NCBI GenBank assembly: GCA_024236035.1 | Contig: JACKLG010000007.1 | Span: 1-8,132 of the forward strand | DNA: 8,132 nucleotides | Reading direction: 5' to 3' | Source: Candidatus Paracaedibacteraceae bacterium | Lineage (GTDB): Bacteria > Pseudomonadota > Alphaproteobacteria > UBA6184 | The notes under the pieces: generated by a model | What the model saw: the letters and a program-made list of their open reading frames with translations, nothing else | The model's database searches: none | What the model was told of the DNA's origin: nothing | In this document: piece after piece, positions 1 to 6,614 of the stretch | Layout: every line of letters starts with the position of its first letter | Position numbering within the stretch: the first letter of the stretch is position 1 | Made by a program: the position numbers and the translations under genes

Positions 1-2
1 AA

Positions 3-98
3 AAATATTCTCATAACAGAACACTTTATACCGCCGGAAAAAACGAATTTATACAAAAAATCCTTCACAAAGCAGCTGAAATGTCTTCTGAAAAATGA
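3..98 (+). CDS. C-terminal end of an unidentified gene (5'-truncated by the window)
   Basis: An open frame enters from the left edge and ends at TGA 96-98, giving 31 residues. The tail includes HNRTLYTAGKNEFIQKILHK and is hydrophilic and lysine-rich, like the C-terminal helix of a soluble protein. I do not recognise the family and assign no function. It lies 30 bases upstream of the next plus-strand gene, so the two may share a transcript. No hairpin terminator is visible in the gap. A second frame, starting at base 1, is also open here and runs past position 128. I prefer the frame ending at 98 because it stops just before a good ribosome binding site and the next start codon. With only 31 codons visible, the call is tentative. 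Confidence 0.5.
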   Translation, partial: KYSHNRTLYTAGKNEFIQKILHKAAEMSSEK

Positions 99-117
99 TA
101 TGTTTTCAAAAAAACTA

Positions 118-123
118 CGGAGA
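118..123 (+). promoter_or_regulatory. Ribosome binding site for the secreted DUF218-like gene
   Basis: A GGAGA core lies about 6 bases before the ATG at 129. This supports that start, which also begins a good signal peptide. Confidence 0.6.
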
Positions 124-128
124 CTAAA

Positions 129-1088
129 ATGCGGATCTTTATATTCATTCTTTCTTTGTGTATTACGACAAACTTACTATCTTATGGTACCCCTGCTAAA
201 CCAACAACAATACGTTCAAATCTTGCACCAATTGCACAGACGCATGATTTGCGTTTAGATGAACTGCATGAACTTTTTAAAACCTTAAACATCAAAGTAG
301 AAAAAACCTATGCAGCAATGAACGCATATGCACAAAAACACTGGCTTCGAAAACCAGGCCAAGAACGTTGGCATATGGAGACGTCAGAACACCAATCCCA
401 AGCAGATAAAGTCATTCAGATTATCAGGCTTTTAGGGATGATTGAACAACTTGACCCGACCATTGAAAACCCTGACTATGCATTTGTTTTGGGTGCAACA
501 GTATACCGCATGCGCACTCGCACTCAGCATTTATTAGAGTTAGTAGAAAAAGGGCAGTTTAAACCTAAGAAAATAATATTTTTAACTGGCGAGCGTCCTT
601 TAGACCCAACACAAGAACCTGAAACCTTAATTATGGATAAAAAATTTATTCGTGCAGACTGGAAATATTCAGGCCCTATTCCTAAAAATGAATCCCAAGC
701 GGCAGAACTTATCTGGGATCAACTTCCTAAACCAGACTGCATAAAAAATATTCCTGTGATGTTTGTGTCAACCCCTATGCAAAACAAAAATGGTAAAGTT
801 GTACGCCCTACTACTCCCGATACAATTCAAACATGGTTAAAAACATCACCGACACCTGGCAGCATCGTTGCTTTTTCTAATAATCCTTATGTCCTTTATC
901 AACATGAAACAATGAAACCTTTGTTAATTAAAGCGGGATGGTTTAAAAAAGGAGGTCAATTAGAAACAGTAGGTTCAGGAAGCTCAGAAAATATTGAGCT
1001 TGCTCCGTTACTGGACAACATAGCACGCTATATATATTCAATTTTACAAGTTCAACATGCAGAACAAGAAGTTAGAAGTTCCAAATGA
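129..1088 (+). CDS. Secreted protein resembling the DUF218/YdcF group
   Basis: 319 residues. The N-terminus (about 1-20) has an early Arg, then a hydrophobic stretch ending near SYG/TPA. This looks like a Sec signal peptide, so the protein is probably periplasmic or envelope-located. The mature part resembles the DUF218 (YdcF/SanA) fold. YAFVLGATVYRMRTR at 117-131 matches the first strand plus Arg segment. IIFLTGERPLD at 149-159 matches the strand and glycine turn. NESQAAELIWDQL at 187-199 matches the acidic 'E-A' helix. PVMFVSTPM at 209-217, RPTTPDTIQTWL at 226-237 and a final strand, GSIVAFSNNPYV at 244-255, follow. Members of this group are poorly characterised; some act in envelope or peptidoglycan-precursor biology. 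I made the family call by eye on pattern, not by alignment, so a diverged relative is possible. The start is set by the GGAG site and the signal peptide. The stop overlaps the start of the Nudix gene (ATGA), implying coupled translation. Confidence 0.6.
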   Translation: MRIFIFILSLCITTNLLSYGTPAKPTTIRSNLAPIAQTHDLRLDELHELFKTLNIKVEKTYAAMNAYAQKHWLRKPGQERWHMETSEHQSQADKVIQIIRLLGMIEQLDPTIENPDYAFVLGATVYRMRTRTQHLLELVEKGQFKPKKIIFLTGERPLDPTQEPETLIMDKKFIRADWKYSGPIPKNESQAAELIWDQLPKPDCIKNIPVMFVSTPMQNKNGKVVRPTTPDTIQTWLKTSPTPGSIVAFSNNPYVLYQHETMKPLLIKAGWFKKGGQLETVGSGSSENIELAPLLDNIARYIYSILQVQHAEQEVRSSK

Positions 1089-1528
1089 AGCTTTATTTAC
1101 ATGTGATTGAATGTGCAATTGAACATCACAATAAATTTTTAACAATCGAACGTCCTGCCGGCACTTACGCCGCAGGACTATTTTCTTTTCCAGGTGGAAA
1201 AGTTGACTTACAAGACGAAGTACACAGCCAAGATATATTAAGAGCCACCGTAAAAAGAGAGATATTGGAAGAAGTTGGCCTAAATCTAATCGATCCCATC
1301 GAATATGTATTTAGCAGTTATTTCACCGCAGCCAATGATATTCCTATCTTAAACAGTACATTTTACTGCAAACTTCGTGAAACCAACCCAACTGTAACCC
1401 CTTCCCCCAGAGAAGTTGCAAGTTACGCGTGGTTATCACCCGATGAAATTTATGCTTCTTCAAACTGTGCTGATTGGTTAAAAGATTACCTTACATTAAT
1501 TTTAGATTATAATGCCTGCAAAGTCTGA
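1085..1528 (+). CDS. Nudix hydrolase
   Basis: 147 residues, a normal length for a single-domain Nudix enzyme. Such enzymes hydrolyse a nucleoside diphosphate linked to another group and need Mg2+. The core catalytic helix is clear: R58-E59-I-L-E62-E63-V-G65-L, the REUXEEXGU half of the Nudix box. The glycine half, FPGGKVD, sits at 35-41. The stretch between them is longer than the standard 23-residue box, by about six residues, as in some Nudix subgroups with an extended loop (for example the CoA-pyrophosphatase-like style). The substrate cannot be named from this sequence. The ATG overlaps the stop of the upstream secreted-protein gene by four bases, so translation is probably coupled. The last 22 bases overlap the 3' end of the convergent crotonase-family gene. 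Confidence 0.88.
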   Translation: MKLYLHVIECAIEHHNKFLTIERPAGTYAAGLFSFPGGKVDLQDEVHSQDILRATVKREILEEVGLNLIDPIEYVFSSYFTAANDIPILNSTFYCKLRETNPTVTPSPREVASYAWLSPDEIYASSNCADWLKDYLTLILDYNACKV

Positions 1529-2523
1529 AAGTAAGGGTCTATATCATCTTTACTGACATCTTCTATTTGGGGATAACGCCATTTTGGTTGATCCCCTTTA
1601 TCAATTAATCTGGTTCTAATACCTTCTGGAACATCAGAATTTTTAAACATCTGTTTTGCTAAATTTAAATCAATTTCCAATACATCTTCATACTTTAATC
1701 CACATGTGATGTCCATGTATCGCCACACAATATGCAAAGCCAACGGACTAAACTTCCGCAACTCTGTATAAAAGTCTTCGGCTTCAGGATGCTTGCATAT
1801 TTTCAACGCATCTAAGCACTCTAATAAAGATGCCTGTCTAAAACAGTTAATTATCGGCAGCAAGTAATCCAGTTTTGAATCTGTAATATAAGAAGAAGGT
1901 AAAATCTTATCTATTTCATTAGGTTTAATTTCTAAAATTTCATCTCTTAACCTAAGTATATGTGAAGATGCAGTGATGTGGGTTGCATACCCCAAACTGA
2001 CTAAATCATTCCCCTTTAATACAACTCCCGTTAATGCTAAAAATCTGGCCAACGGTGAGGCTAATAAATTTAAGAAATACCCTGCTCCTACGTCCGGGAA
2101 AAAGGCGATTTTAATTTCAGGCATGCCGACTAATGCTGTATCTGAAACAATACGATAATCCGTATATCGACTTAAGCCAACACCGCCACCTAACGTTAAT
2201 CCATCCATAATTGCAACGGTTGGTTTAGAAAAATTTTTAATCTGCTGATTTAAGCCATACTCTTCTTCGATATATCGAAACAAAGCAGCTTGATCCCCTG
2301 TTGTATACCATTGGTATACGGCCTTAATATCGCCTCCTGCACAAAAAATGTCAGAAACAGAACTTTGAAATAAAATGCCTTGAATGTCAGAATTACGTTC
2401 AGCTTGTCTTAAAAATTGCCGTATGGCCAACACCATATTTAAATCTAAGGCATTTAAAGTTTTGGGCTTCTGTAAGGTAATTACACCCCAATTATCTACA
2501 TTTTCAAACGTTACAAAAGACAT
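1507..2523 (-). CDS. 3-hydroxyisobutyryl-CoA hydrolase-like protein (crotonase superfamily)
   Basis: 338 residues, longer than a simple enoyl-CoA hydratase (about 260) and matching HIBCH-type hydrolases. HIBCH releases free 3-hydroxyisobutyrate from its CoA thioester in valine breakdown. FCAGGDIK (60-67) and GGGVGLS (112-118) are the two oxyanion-hole segments. MPEIKIAFFPDVG (134-146) carries the expected catalytic Glu136 and an Asp144 eight residues later. The C-terminal segment DVPEGIRTRLIDKGDQPKW (297-315) is the HIBCH-specific tail absent from plain hydratases. The start lies 9 bases after the VOC gene stop, with an AAGAGA binding site spanning that gap. It is the last gene of the metG cluster. 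No other valine-catabolic gene is present here, so the real substrate is uncertain; a general enoyl-CoA hydratase/isomerase is the alternative. Confidence 0.85.
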   Translation of the reverse strand: MSFVTFENVDNWGVITLQKPKTLNALDLNMVLAIRQFLRQAERNSDIQGILFQSSVSDIFCAGGDIKAVYQWYTTGDQAALFRYIEEEYGLNQQIKNFSKPTVAIMDGLTLGGGVGLSRYTDYRIVSDTALVGMPEIKIAFFPDVGAGYFLNLLASPLARFLALTGVVLKGNDLVSLGYATHITASSHILRLRDEILEIKPNEIDKILPSSYITDSKLDYLLPIINCFRQASLLECLDALKICKHPEAEDFYTELRKFSPLALHIVWRYMDITCGLKYEDVLEIDLNLAKQMFKNSDVPEGIRTRLIDKGDQPKWRYPQIEDVSKDDIDPYFQTLQAL

Positions 2524-2532
2524 GCGATCTCT

Positions 2533-2955
2533 TTAAGAAACATCAATATTTCCGTGTTCGTCTAACGGCCAAAAAGGATTCCATGCAATTTCAAATACAT
2601 GGCCATCTAAATCCGAAAAATAACCCGAATACCCTCCCCAAAAGGTAGCCTCAGCTTTTTTTAAGATGGTGGCCCCGGCATCTTGTGCTAAAGATAATGT
2701 GGCGTCCACGTCAGCTTTACGTCTTACATTGTAGGCTAAAGTAATGCCTGAAAACCCTTTAGCAACAGGTATATTTACCTCTTCCGCCAAAGCTTGTTTT
2801 GGATACAGAGCAAAAAGCATGCCCCCAATTTGAAATACTGCAAACCCCTCTTGGCTATTTGGAGACAATTTCCATCCTAAACCTTCAGTATAAAATTGCT
2901 TGGCTTTTGATAAGCTTTCAACTCCCAACGTAATTACGCTTAATCTTTGCTCCAT
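2533..2955 (-). CDS. VOC (glyoxalase/bleomycin-resistance fold) family protein
   Basis: 140 residues, the usual size for one two-module VOC protein. The N-terminal module begins VITLGVESLSKAKQFYTEGL (7-26), the classic strand-helix start with the FY..LGW signature. The C-terminal module ends WGGYSGYFSDLDGHVFEIAW (106-125), matching the family motif with a conserved DGH and Glu122 as a likely metal ligand. The first-strand position that often holds a metal His (as in H-V/I-x-L) is Thr9, so metal binding may be altered. VOC proteins include lyases, dioxygenases and antibiotic-sequestering proteins, and the sequence does not tell which. A strong AGAGGTGG binding site sits just before the ATG. 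The gene follows the GyrI-like gene by 13 bases and precedes the crotonase gene by 9. Confidence 0.88.
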   Translation of the reverse strand: MEQRLSVITLGVESLSKAKQFYTEGLGWKLSPNSQEGFAVFQIGGMLFALYPKQALAEEVNIPVAKGFSGITLAYNVRRKADVDATLSLAQDAGATILKKAEATFWGGYSGYFSDLDGHVFEIAWNPFWPLDEHGNIDVS

Positions 2956-2968
2956 CCACCACCTCTTG

Positions 2969-3457
2969 CTATTGCAAACCTATATAAATATCTACTACCG
3001 CAGCTAAAGGATTTTGGGCGCGTTCATCATATATTTCAAAATCAGAATGAAATCTCCGCTCTCCACCCATTTCTTCGCCAGTCATCTGCCAAATATTGTA
3101 CCACGCATCCATAATCACATGGGGTAATGGCGCTGCTTGAGTCGTAAAACGGGTATAATTTCCTTCAGGTAACGTTAACACTGATAAACCCGTTGGAATA
3201 CTTTCAACTGAAGATACTTCTTCGCCTAAAAAATATGTGTACCCGCCTGTGTGATCACTTTCATATTCTGTATACACGGCAAACATTCGTCCAGGGTTAA
3301 TCCGCCCAACTATTTGATCAGAAATATTTTCTTGCCAATATTTCTGAATAGTTTGTGCGATTTTAGACGTCAAAGGATTTAATTCATTTTGATAATGCGT
3401 TCTAACTTTAATTCCCATTAATTTTGTTTCAGGACACTGCAGTTGTATTTTATCCAT
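2969..3457 (-). CDS. Stand-alone GyrI-like / AraC-type effector-binding domain protein
   Basis: 162 residues forming one effector-binding (GyrI-like, SOUL-related) domain. The supporting features are the N-terminal LMGIKVRTHYQNE (13-25), the central YTYFLGEEV (73-81), the LPEGNYTRFTT strand (96-106) and the C-terminal FEIYDERAQNPLAAVVDIYI (140-159), where an acidic, Tyr-rich ending is typical. No helix-turn-helix DNA-binding region is attached, so it is not itself an AraC or MerR regulator. Such lone domains bind small molecules; some inhibit gyrase and some have hydrolase activity, and which applies here is unknown. The start codon immediately follows the metG stop (zero gap). A strong AGGAGG binding site is embedded in the last metG codons, so the two genes are clearly co-translated. 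Confidence 0.85.
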   Translation of the reverse strand: MDKIQLQCPETKLMGIKVRTHYQNELNPLTSKIAQTIQKYWQENISDQIVGRINPGRMFAVYTEYESDHTGGYTYFLGEEVSSVESIPTGLSVLTLPEGNYTRFTTQAAPLPHVIMDAWYNIWQMTGEEMGGERRFHSDFEIYDERAQNPLAAVVDIYIGLQ

Positions 3458-4972
3458 TTATACCTCCTCTGCTATACGAGGAAATACCGGATAAGGTTCT
3501 TCAATACTATGTTTTTCGGGCATCATTTCTGTAAAGTTTTCATACACAAACTTTGTTACGCCCAACTGAAGTAAAATAGTTTTAGATGCACTTGGCAAGA
3601 TAGGAAAAGTTAATAACGCCAAACGTTTTATTACATTACACAACACATACAAAACTTCCTTCATGCGTTCTGGGTTTTCTTTGCGCAAGGACCAAGGTTT
3701 TTCAGCATCCACATAAGCATTTGCATCATAAATACACTGCCAAATCGCATCACATACTTTATGTAAGGCTTGGTGCTCTATCGCTTCTCTTACATCTTTT
3801 AATGCATCTTCTAAGTTAGATAAAATCAATTTGTCTTGTGGCTCCAGCTGATCAGCTGCATATATAATCCCATCACATTGCTTATAAATAAACGACAACA
3901 CCCGTTGAACTAAATTTCCATAGGCATTTGCAAGATCAGCATTAATACGATTACGCATCCCTAAGATAGAAAAATCCCCATCATTTCCAAAGCTTACTTC
4001 CCGCAACAAAACATAACGAAACGCATCAGCCCCATACTGATCAATTAATTCTATAGGATCAATCACATTGCCCAATGATTTTGAAATTTTTTGGCCTTCA
4101 TTTGTCCACCATCCATGGGCAAATACGCGTTTTGGCAAATCTAACCCCGAAGCCATTAAAAACGCGGGCCAATATACAGCATGAAAACGTAAAATATCTT
4201 TACCTACTAAATGTAAATCTGCAGGCCAAAACGTTTTGTATGAAGCCACTGCAGTATCTGGAAATCCTACGCCTGTTAAATAGTTCGTCAGCGCATCTAA
4301 CCAAACATACATCACATGCTTTTCATCACCAGGAACCTTAACTCCCCAATTAAAGCTTGTTCGGGAAATCGACAAGTCCATTAAGCCGCCCTCAACAAAT
4401 TTTACAACTTCGTTACGGCGACTAACAGGCGCGATAAAATCAGGATTCTGTTCATAAAACGTCAGCAAGGGTTCTTGCCATTTAGAAAGTCTAAAAAAAT
4501 AACTTGGCTCTTCCAGCCATTCTACCGGCGCCCCAGTTGGAGCCTTTCCATCAATTAATTCACTTTCTGCATAGAAGGCTTCATCCCTAACCGAATACCA
4601 TCCCGAATAACTTCCCAAATAAATATCACCAGATGCAACCAACCGGTTCCACATGTCTTGTGCTGCCTTTTTGTGATCTGCTTCCGTTGTACGAATAAAT
4701 CGATCTGGAGTAACATTTAAAATGGGCATTAAGTCTTTAAAGTTTTTAGAAACTCTATCTACAAACACCTGGGGGTCTATTCCAGCATTTTCAGCAGATT
4801 TGTTAACCTTTTGTCCGTGCTCATCCGTACCTGTTAAAAACATAACGTCATAGCCGTCCATACGTTTGAATCTAGCAATTACATCAGCAGCAATCGTAGT
4901 ATACGCATGTCCGATATGGGGTTTGTCATTCACATAATAAATAGGGGTAGTAATATAATAAGGTGTTTTCAT
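3458..4972 (-). CDS. metG: Methionine--tRNA ligase (MetRS)
   Basis: This enzyme charges tRNA-Met with methionine using ATP in the cytoplasm. I choose the ATG at 4972 (504 residues; M-K-T-P-Y-Y-I-T-T-P-I-Y-Y), which matches the usual family N-terminus. A TTG at 4996 would add eight residues that do not resemble it. Class I signatures are present: HIGH at about 19-22, TDEH at 49-52, the FNWGVKVPGDEKHVMYVWLD region, and KISKS at about 295-299 (KMSKS with Met replaced by Ile). The YSGWYSVRDEAFY stretch lacks the zinc-knuckle cysteines, as in the short zinc-free MetRS type common in alphaproteobacteria. There is no C-terminal EMAP/tRNA-binding domain, which fits the length. It heads a cluster with the GyrI-like, VOC and crotonase genes. 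Confidence 0.97.
   Translation of the reverse strand: MKTPYYITTPIYYVNDKPHIGHAYTTIAADVIARFKRMDGYDVMFLTGTDEHGQKVNKSAENAGIDPQVFVDRVSKNFKDLMPILNVTPDRFIRTTEADHKKAAQDMWNRLVASGDIYLGSYSGWYSVRDEAFYAESELIDGKAPTGAPVEWLEEPSYFFRLSKWQEPLLTFYEQNPDFIAPVSRRNEVVKFVEGGLMDLSISRTSFNWGVKVPGDEKHVMYVWLDALTNYLTGVGFPDTAVASYKTFWPADLHLVGKDILRFHAVYWPAFLMASGLDLPKRVFAHGWWTNEGQKISKSLGNVIDPIELIDQYGADAFRYVLLREVSFGNDGDFSILGMRNRINADLANAYGNLVQRVLSFIYKQCDGIIYAADQLEPQDKLILSNLEDALKDVREAIEHQALHKVCDAIWQCIYDANAYVDAEKPWSLRKENPERMKEVLYVLCNVIKRLALLTFPILPSASKTILLQLGVTKFVYENFTEMMPEKHSIEEPYPVFPRIAEEV
3461..3472 (-). promoter_or_regulatory. Strong ribosome binding site for the GyrI-like gene, inside metG
   Basis: The minus-strand sequence AGAGGAGGTA lies within the last metG codons, with TAA then ATG directly after it. 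It is one of the best Shine-Dalgarno matches in the window and fixes the 3457 start. Confidence 0.8.
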
Positions 4973-5049
4973 CTCTTGAATCTCATTTATTATCAATTAA
5001 TGAGCAGTTTAACGCAGAATGATGTTTTTTATAAGCACAAAAGAAGAGA

Positions 5050-5083
5050 AAATAGACCTTATCACTTACAATAAGGTCTATTT
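5050..5083 (-). terminator. Intrinsic terminator downstream of the outer-membrane protein gene
   Basis: A perfect 13-bp inverted repeat (AAATAGACCTTAT at 5050-5062 and its complement at 5071-5083) flanks an 8-base loop. On the minus strand the stem begins 4 bases after the stop codon at 5088 and is followed by TCTCTTCTTTT, a T-rich tract. The plus-strand side has no T-run. It therefore ends the holB/outer-membrane-protein transcript, and metG needs its own promoter in 4973-5049. I found no clear consensus promoter in that short stretch. Confidence 0.85.
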
Positions 5084-5087
5084 AATA

Positions 5088-5702
5088 TTAAAATGAGTAC
5101 TGAAGTTCAAGTTTTATTTTTGCAGATGCGCTATACTTAAACTCTTGCATATCATTTAAACTAACATAAAAATCCAATACGGGACCCGTTATAATAAAGC
5201 CCCATAATTTAATATCAATGCCTAGCGATGAAACTAGATGTGGATATTTTTCATAATTTTCTTTAGCGCCAAGATCCGTCCCACCAAAACCAATGGCTGC
5301 ATACGGTAATATATTATCCATTATTTCCCATCCAACGCGCCCCAATAAATTGAATCTGTTTACAAATAATCCTGACATAGTCATATCTTGTTTAGCATTC
5401 AATTCCAAACCTAAATATAACCCCTTATCATTTACTACGTTGCCATATCCTGCCGCCAAAGAAAGAAGTGTAATTTCTACACCTTGACTATAGTCAATTG
5501 TTGGTTTTTCTTTGCTAAGCTTAGGTTCTGGAGGATAGATAACAGTTACTAGGGAATCTCCATTCATCGACGGGGGCTGAGTATATTTTAAATAACTAAA
5601 ACCAATAGCAGAACTTCCTTTGATATACCCGCCATTAAAATCCCCATAAGTACTGGTAATCAAAAGCACAAGTACTCCAAGTATGCTTGCATAAATTCTC
5701 AT
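5088..5702 (-). CDS. Small outer-membrane beta-barrel protein
   Basis: 204 residues. An N-terminal signal peptide (about 1-20: M-R-I-Y, a Leu/Val/Ile-rich core, then STYG) is followed by alternating polar and hydrophobic strands with Gly and aromatic residues. The pattern GRVGWEIMDNILPYAAIGFG (121-140) is typical of OmpA-like or Opr-type 8-stranded porin-family barrels ('membrane-fold, lPY..gGfG'). The protein ends in Phe (LQYSF), the usual BAM-recognised C-terminus. No ligand or channel role can be read. The ATG lies inside the holB stop (ATGA, 4-base overlap), and an AGGAGA binding site lies within the holB C-terminal codons. This unusual partnership makes it part of the holB transcription unit, which ends at the hairpin just downstream. 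A pilin-like or lipoprotein identity is unlikely because no lipobox Cys is present. Confidence 0.75.
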   Translation of the reverse strand: MRIYASILGVLVLLITSTYGDFNGGYIKGSSAIGFSYLKYTQPPSMNGDSLVTVIYPPEPKLSKEKPTIDYSQGVEITLLSLAAGYGNVVNDKGLYLGLELNAKQDMTMSGLFVNRFNLLGRVGWEIMDNILPYAAIGFGGTDLGAKENYEKYPHLVSSLGIDIKLWGFIITGPVLDFYVSLNDMQEFKYSASAKIKLELQYSF

Positions 5703-6511
5703 AATCTATCTCCTAATATTTTAACTGTTAGTTTAACGCAAAGCTGTTTTAAGTCCACATTAAAATACATTGCATCAGCATAATATTTTTGCCCTCGCTC
5801 CCATCTAGATAACCAGTCTTCATGGGATATATGTTGAACCAGGTGTTGAAATTTTGCGTTGATAGATGTTGCATCTATCTGCCCCATATTAATTATTTGC
5901 TTTACAGCATAAAATGTCCATTTTGCTTGGGTTTCGGGATCTATATTTTCTTCTGTCAAACGTACTTGCAAATCAAACAATTTTTCATAATTTTGACGCA
6001 ATATAATTTCAGTTGCAGCCTTAACCCAATCTTCAACAAAAATATCCAGATCAGAATGTTCTTTATGTTGATCATCAGACAAAACAATATGTAGACCACG
6101 TGAATACAACGTTGGCAACAATGTTCGTACTTTTTGTGATATCAAAAAAATGATTGAACGCGCAGGTGGTTCCTCTACCATCTTCAGCAAGGCATTTTGC
6201 CCCTGAGGATTTAACTGCTCAACCCCAAAAATCACGGCAACTTTCCAGTGACCATCCCAGCTTGTCTTTTCTAAAAAGTGTATGACGGAACGTACAGACT
6301 CAACATTATGCGAGTCTTCCCGATTCATCCACATTACATTAGGATGAAAATATCCTTCTCCTAAAGGGCCGCCAATTAGTCGGGCAGTAACTTCTTCCAA
6401 CCAATTAATAACTTTTCCTTCTTCGGCACCTTCTATAATCCATGCATGATGAAGGCGCTCCTCAGCGTATTGTGAATCAAATAACGTATTTAAATGTGCG
6501 AATGATTGCAT
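5699..6511 (-). CDS. holB: DNA polymerase III subunit delta'
   Basis: 270 residues. Delta' is the stator of the clamp loader and helps load the beta sliding clamp onto primed DNA. HHAWIIEGAEEGK (21-33) occupies the P-loop position but lacks the standard GxxGxGK(T/S) arrangement, as is common in delta', which need not hydrolyse ATP. QNALLKMVEEPPARSIIFLI (105-124) is the strongest match, the conserved NALLK.lEEPP block. LLPTLYSRG (131-139) is the sensor-1/SRC region with Gly in place of Cys. The four zinc-binding cysteines of many delta' proteins are absent. The C-terminal part is diverged. An AAAGG binding site precedes the ATG, and a TTGACA promoter lies upstream. Its stop overlaps the start of the outer-membrane protein gene. 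Confidence 0.85.
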   Translation of the reverse strand: MQSFAHLNTLFDSQYAEERLHHAWIIEGAEEGKVINWLEEVTARLIGGPLGEGYFHPNVMWMNREDSHNVESVRSVIHFLEKTSWDGHWKVAVIFGVEQLNPQGQNALLKMVEEPPARSIIFLISQKVRTLLPTLYSRGLHIVLSDDQHKEHSDLDIFVEDWVKAATEIILRQNYEKLFDLQVRLTEENIDPETQAKWTFYAVKQIINMGQIDATSINAKFQHLVQHISHEDWLSRWERGQKYYADAMYFNVDLKQLCVKLTVKILGDRL

Positions 6512-6530
6512 GGTTTAACCTTTTATGCAT

Positions 6531-6558
6531 ATCCTAAACAGAGCCATCTAATTGTCAA
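6531..6558 (-). promoter_or_regulatory. Sigma-70-type promoter for holB
   Basis: On the minus strand a perfect -35 box TTGACA (6558-6553) is followed by a 16-base spacer and TAGGAT (6536-6531), which matches 4 of 6 bases of TATAAT. It lies in the 103-base mnmA-holB gap, about 20 bases before the holB ATG, which gives a short leader. No rho-independent terminator for mnmA is seen in this gap, so read-through from mnmA may add to holB expression. Confidence 0.65.
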
Positions 6559-6614
6559 GGAAAAACCCTATCTAACGCTGCACCTGAATAATTCAAAGCC
6601 TTACAAACCCAAGC

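Noticed and set aside
1..260. Open plus-strand frame from base 1 running into the secreted-protein gene
   Set aside because: It runs through the signal peptide region in another frame and has a Lys-rich, non-protein-like composition with no start site.
4075..4341. Plus-strand open frame antisense to metG, and similar antisense frames at 1973-2158, 5293-5487, 5822-6094, 6506-6748 and 6760-6966
   Set aside because: All but 6506-6748 lie wholly inside well-supported genes on the other strand (that one spans the mnmA-holB gap and the mnmA 3' end), and none has domain-like sequence.
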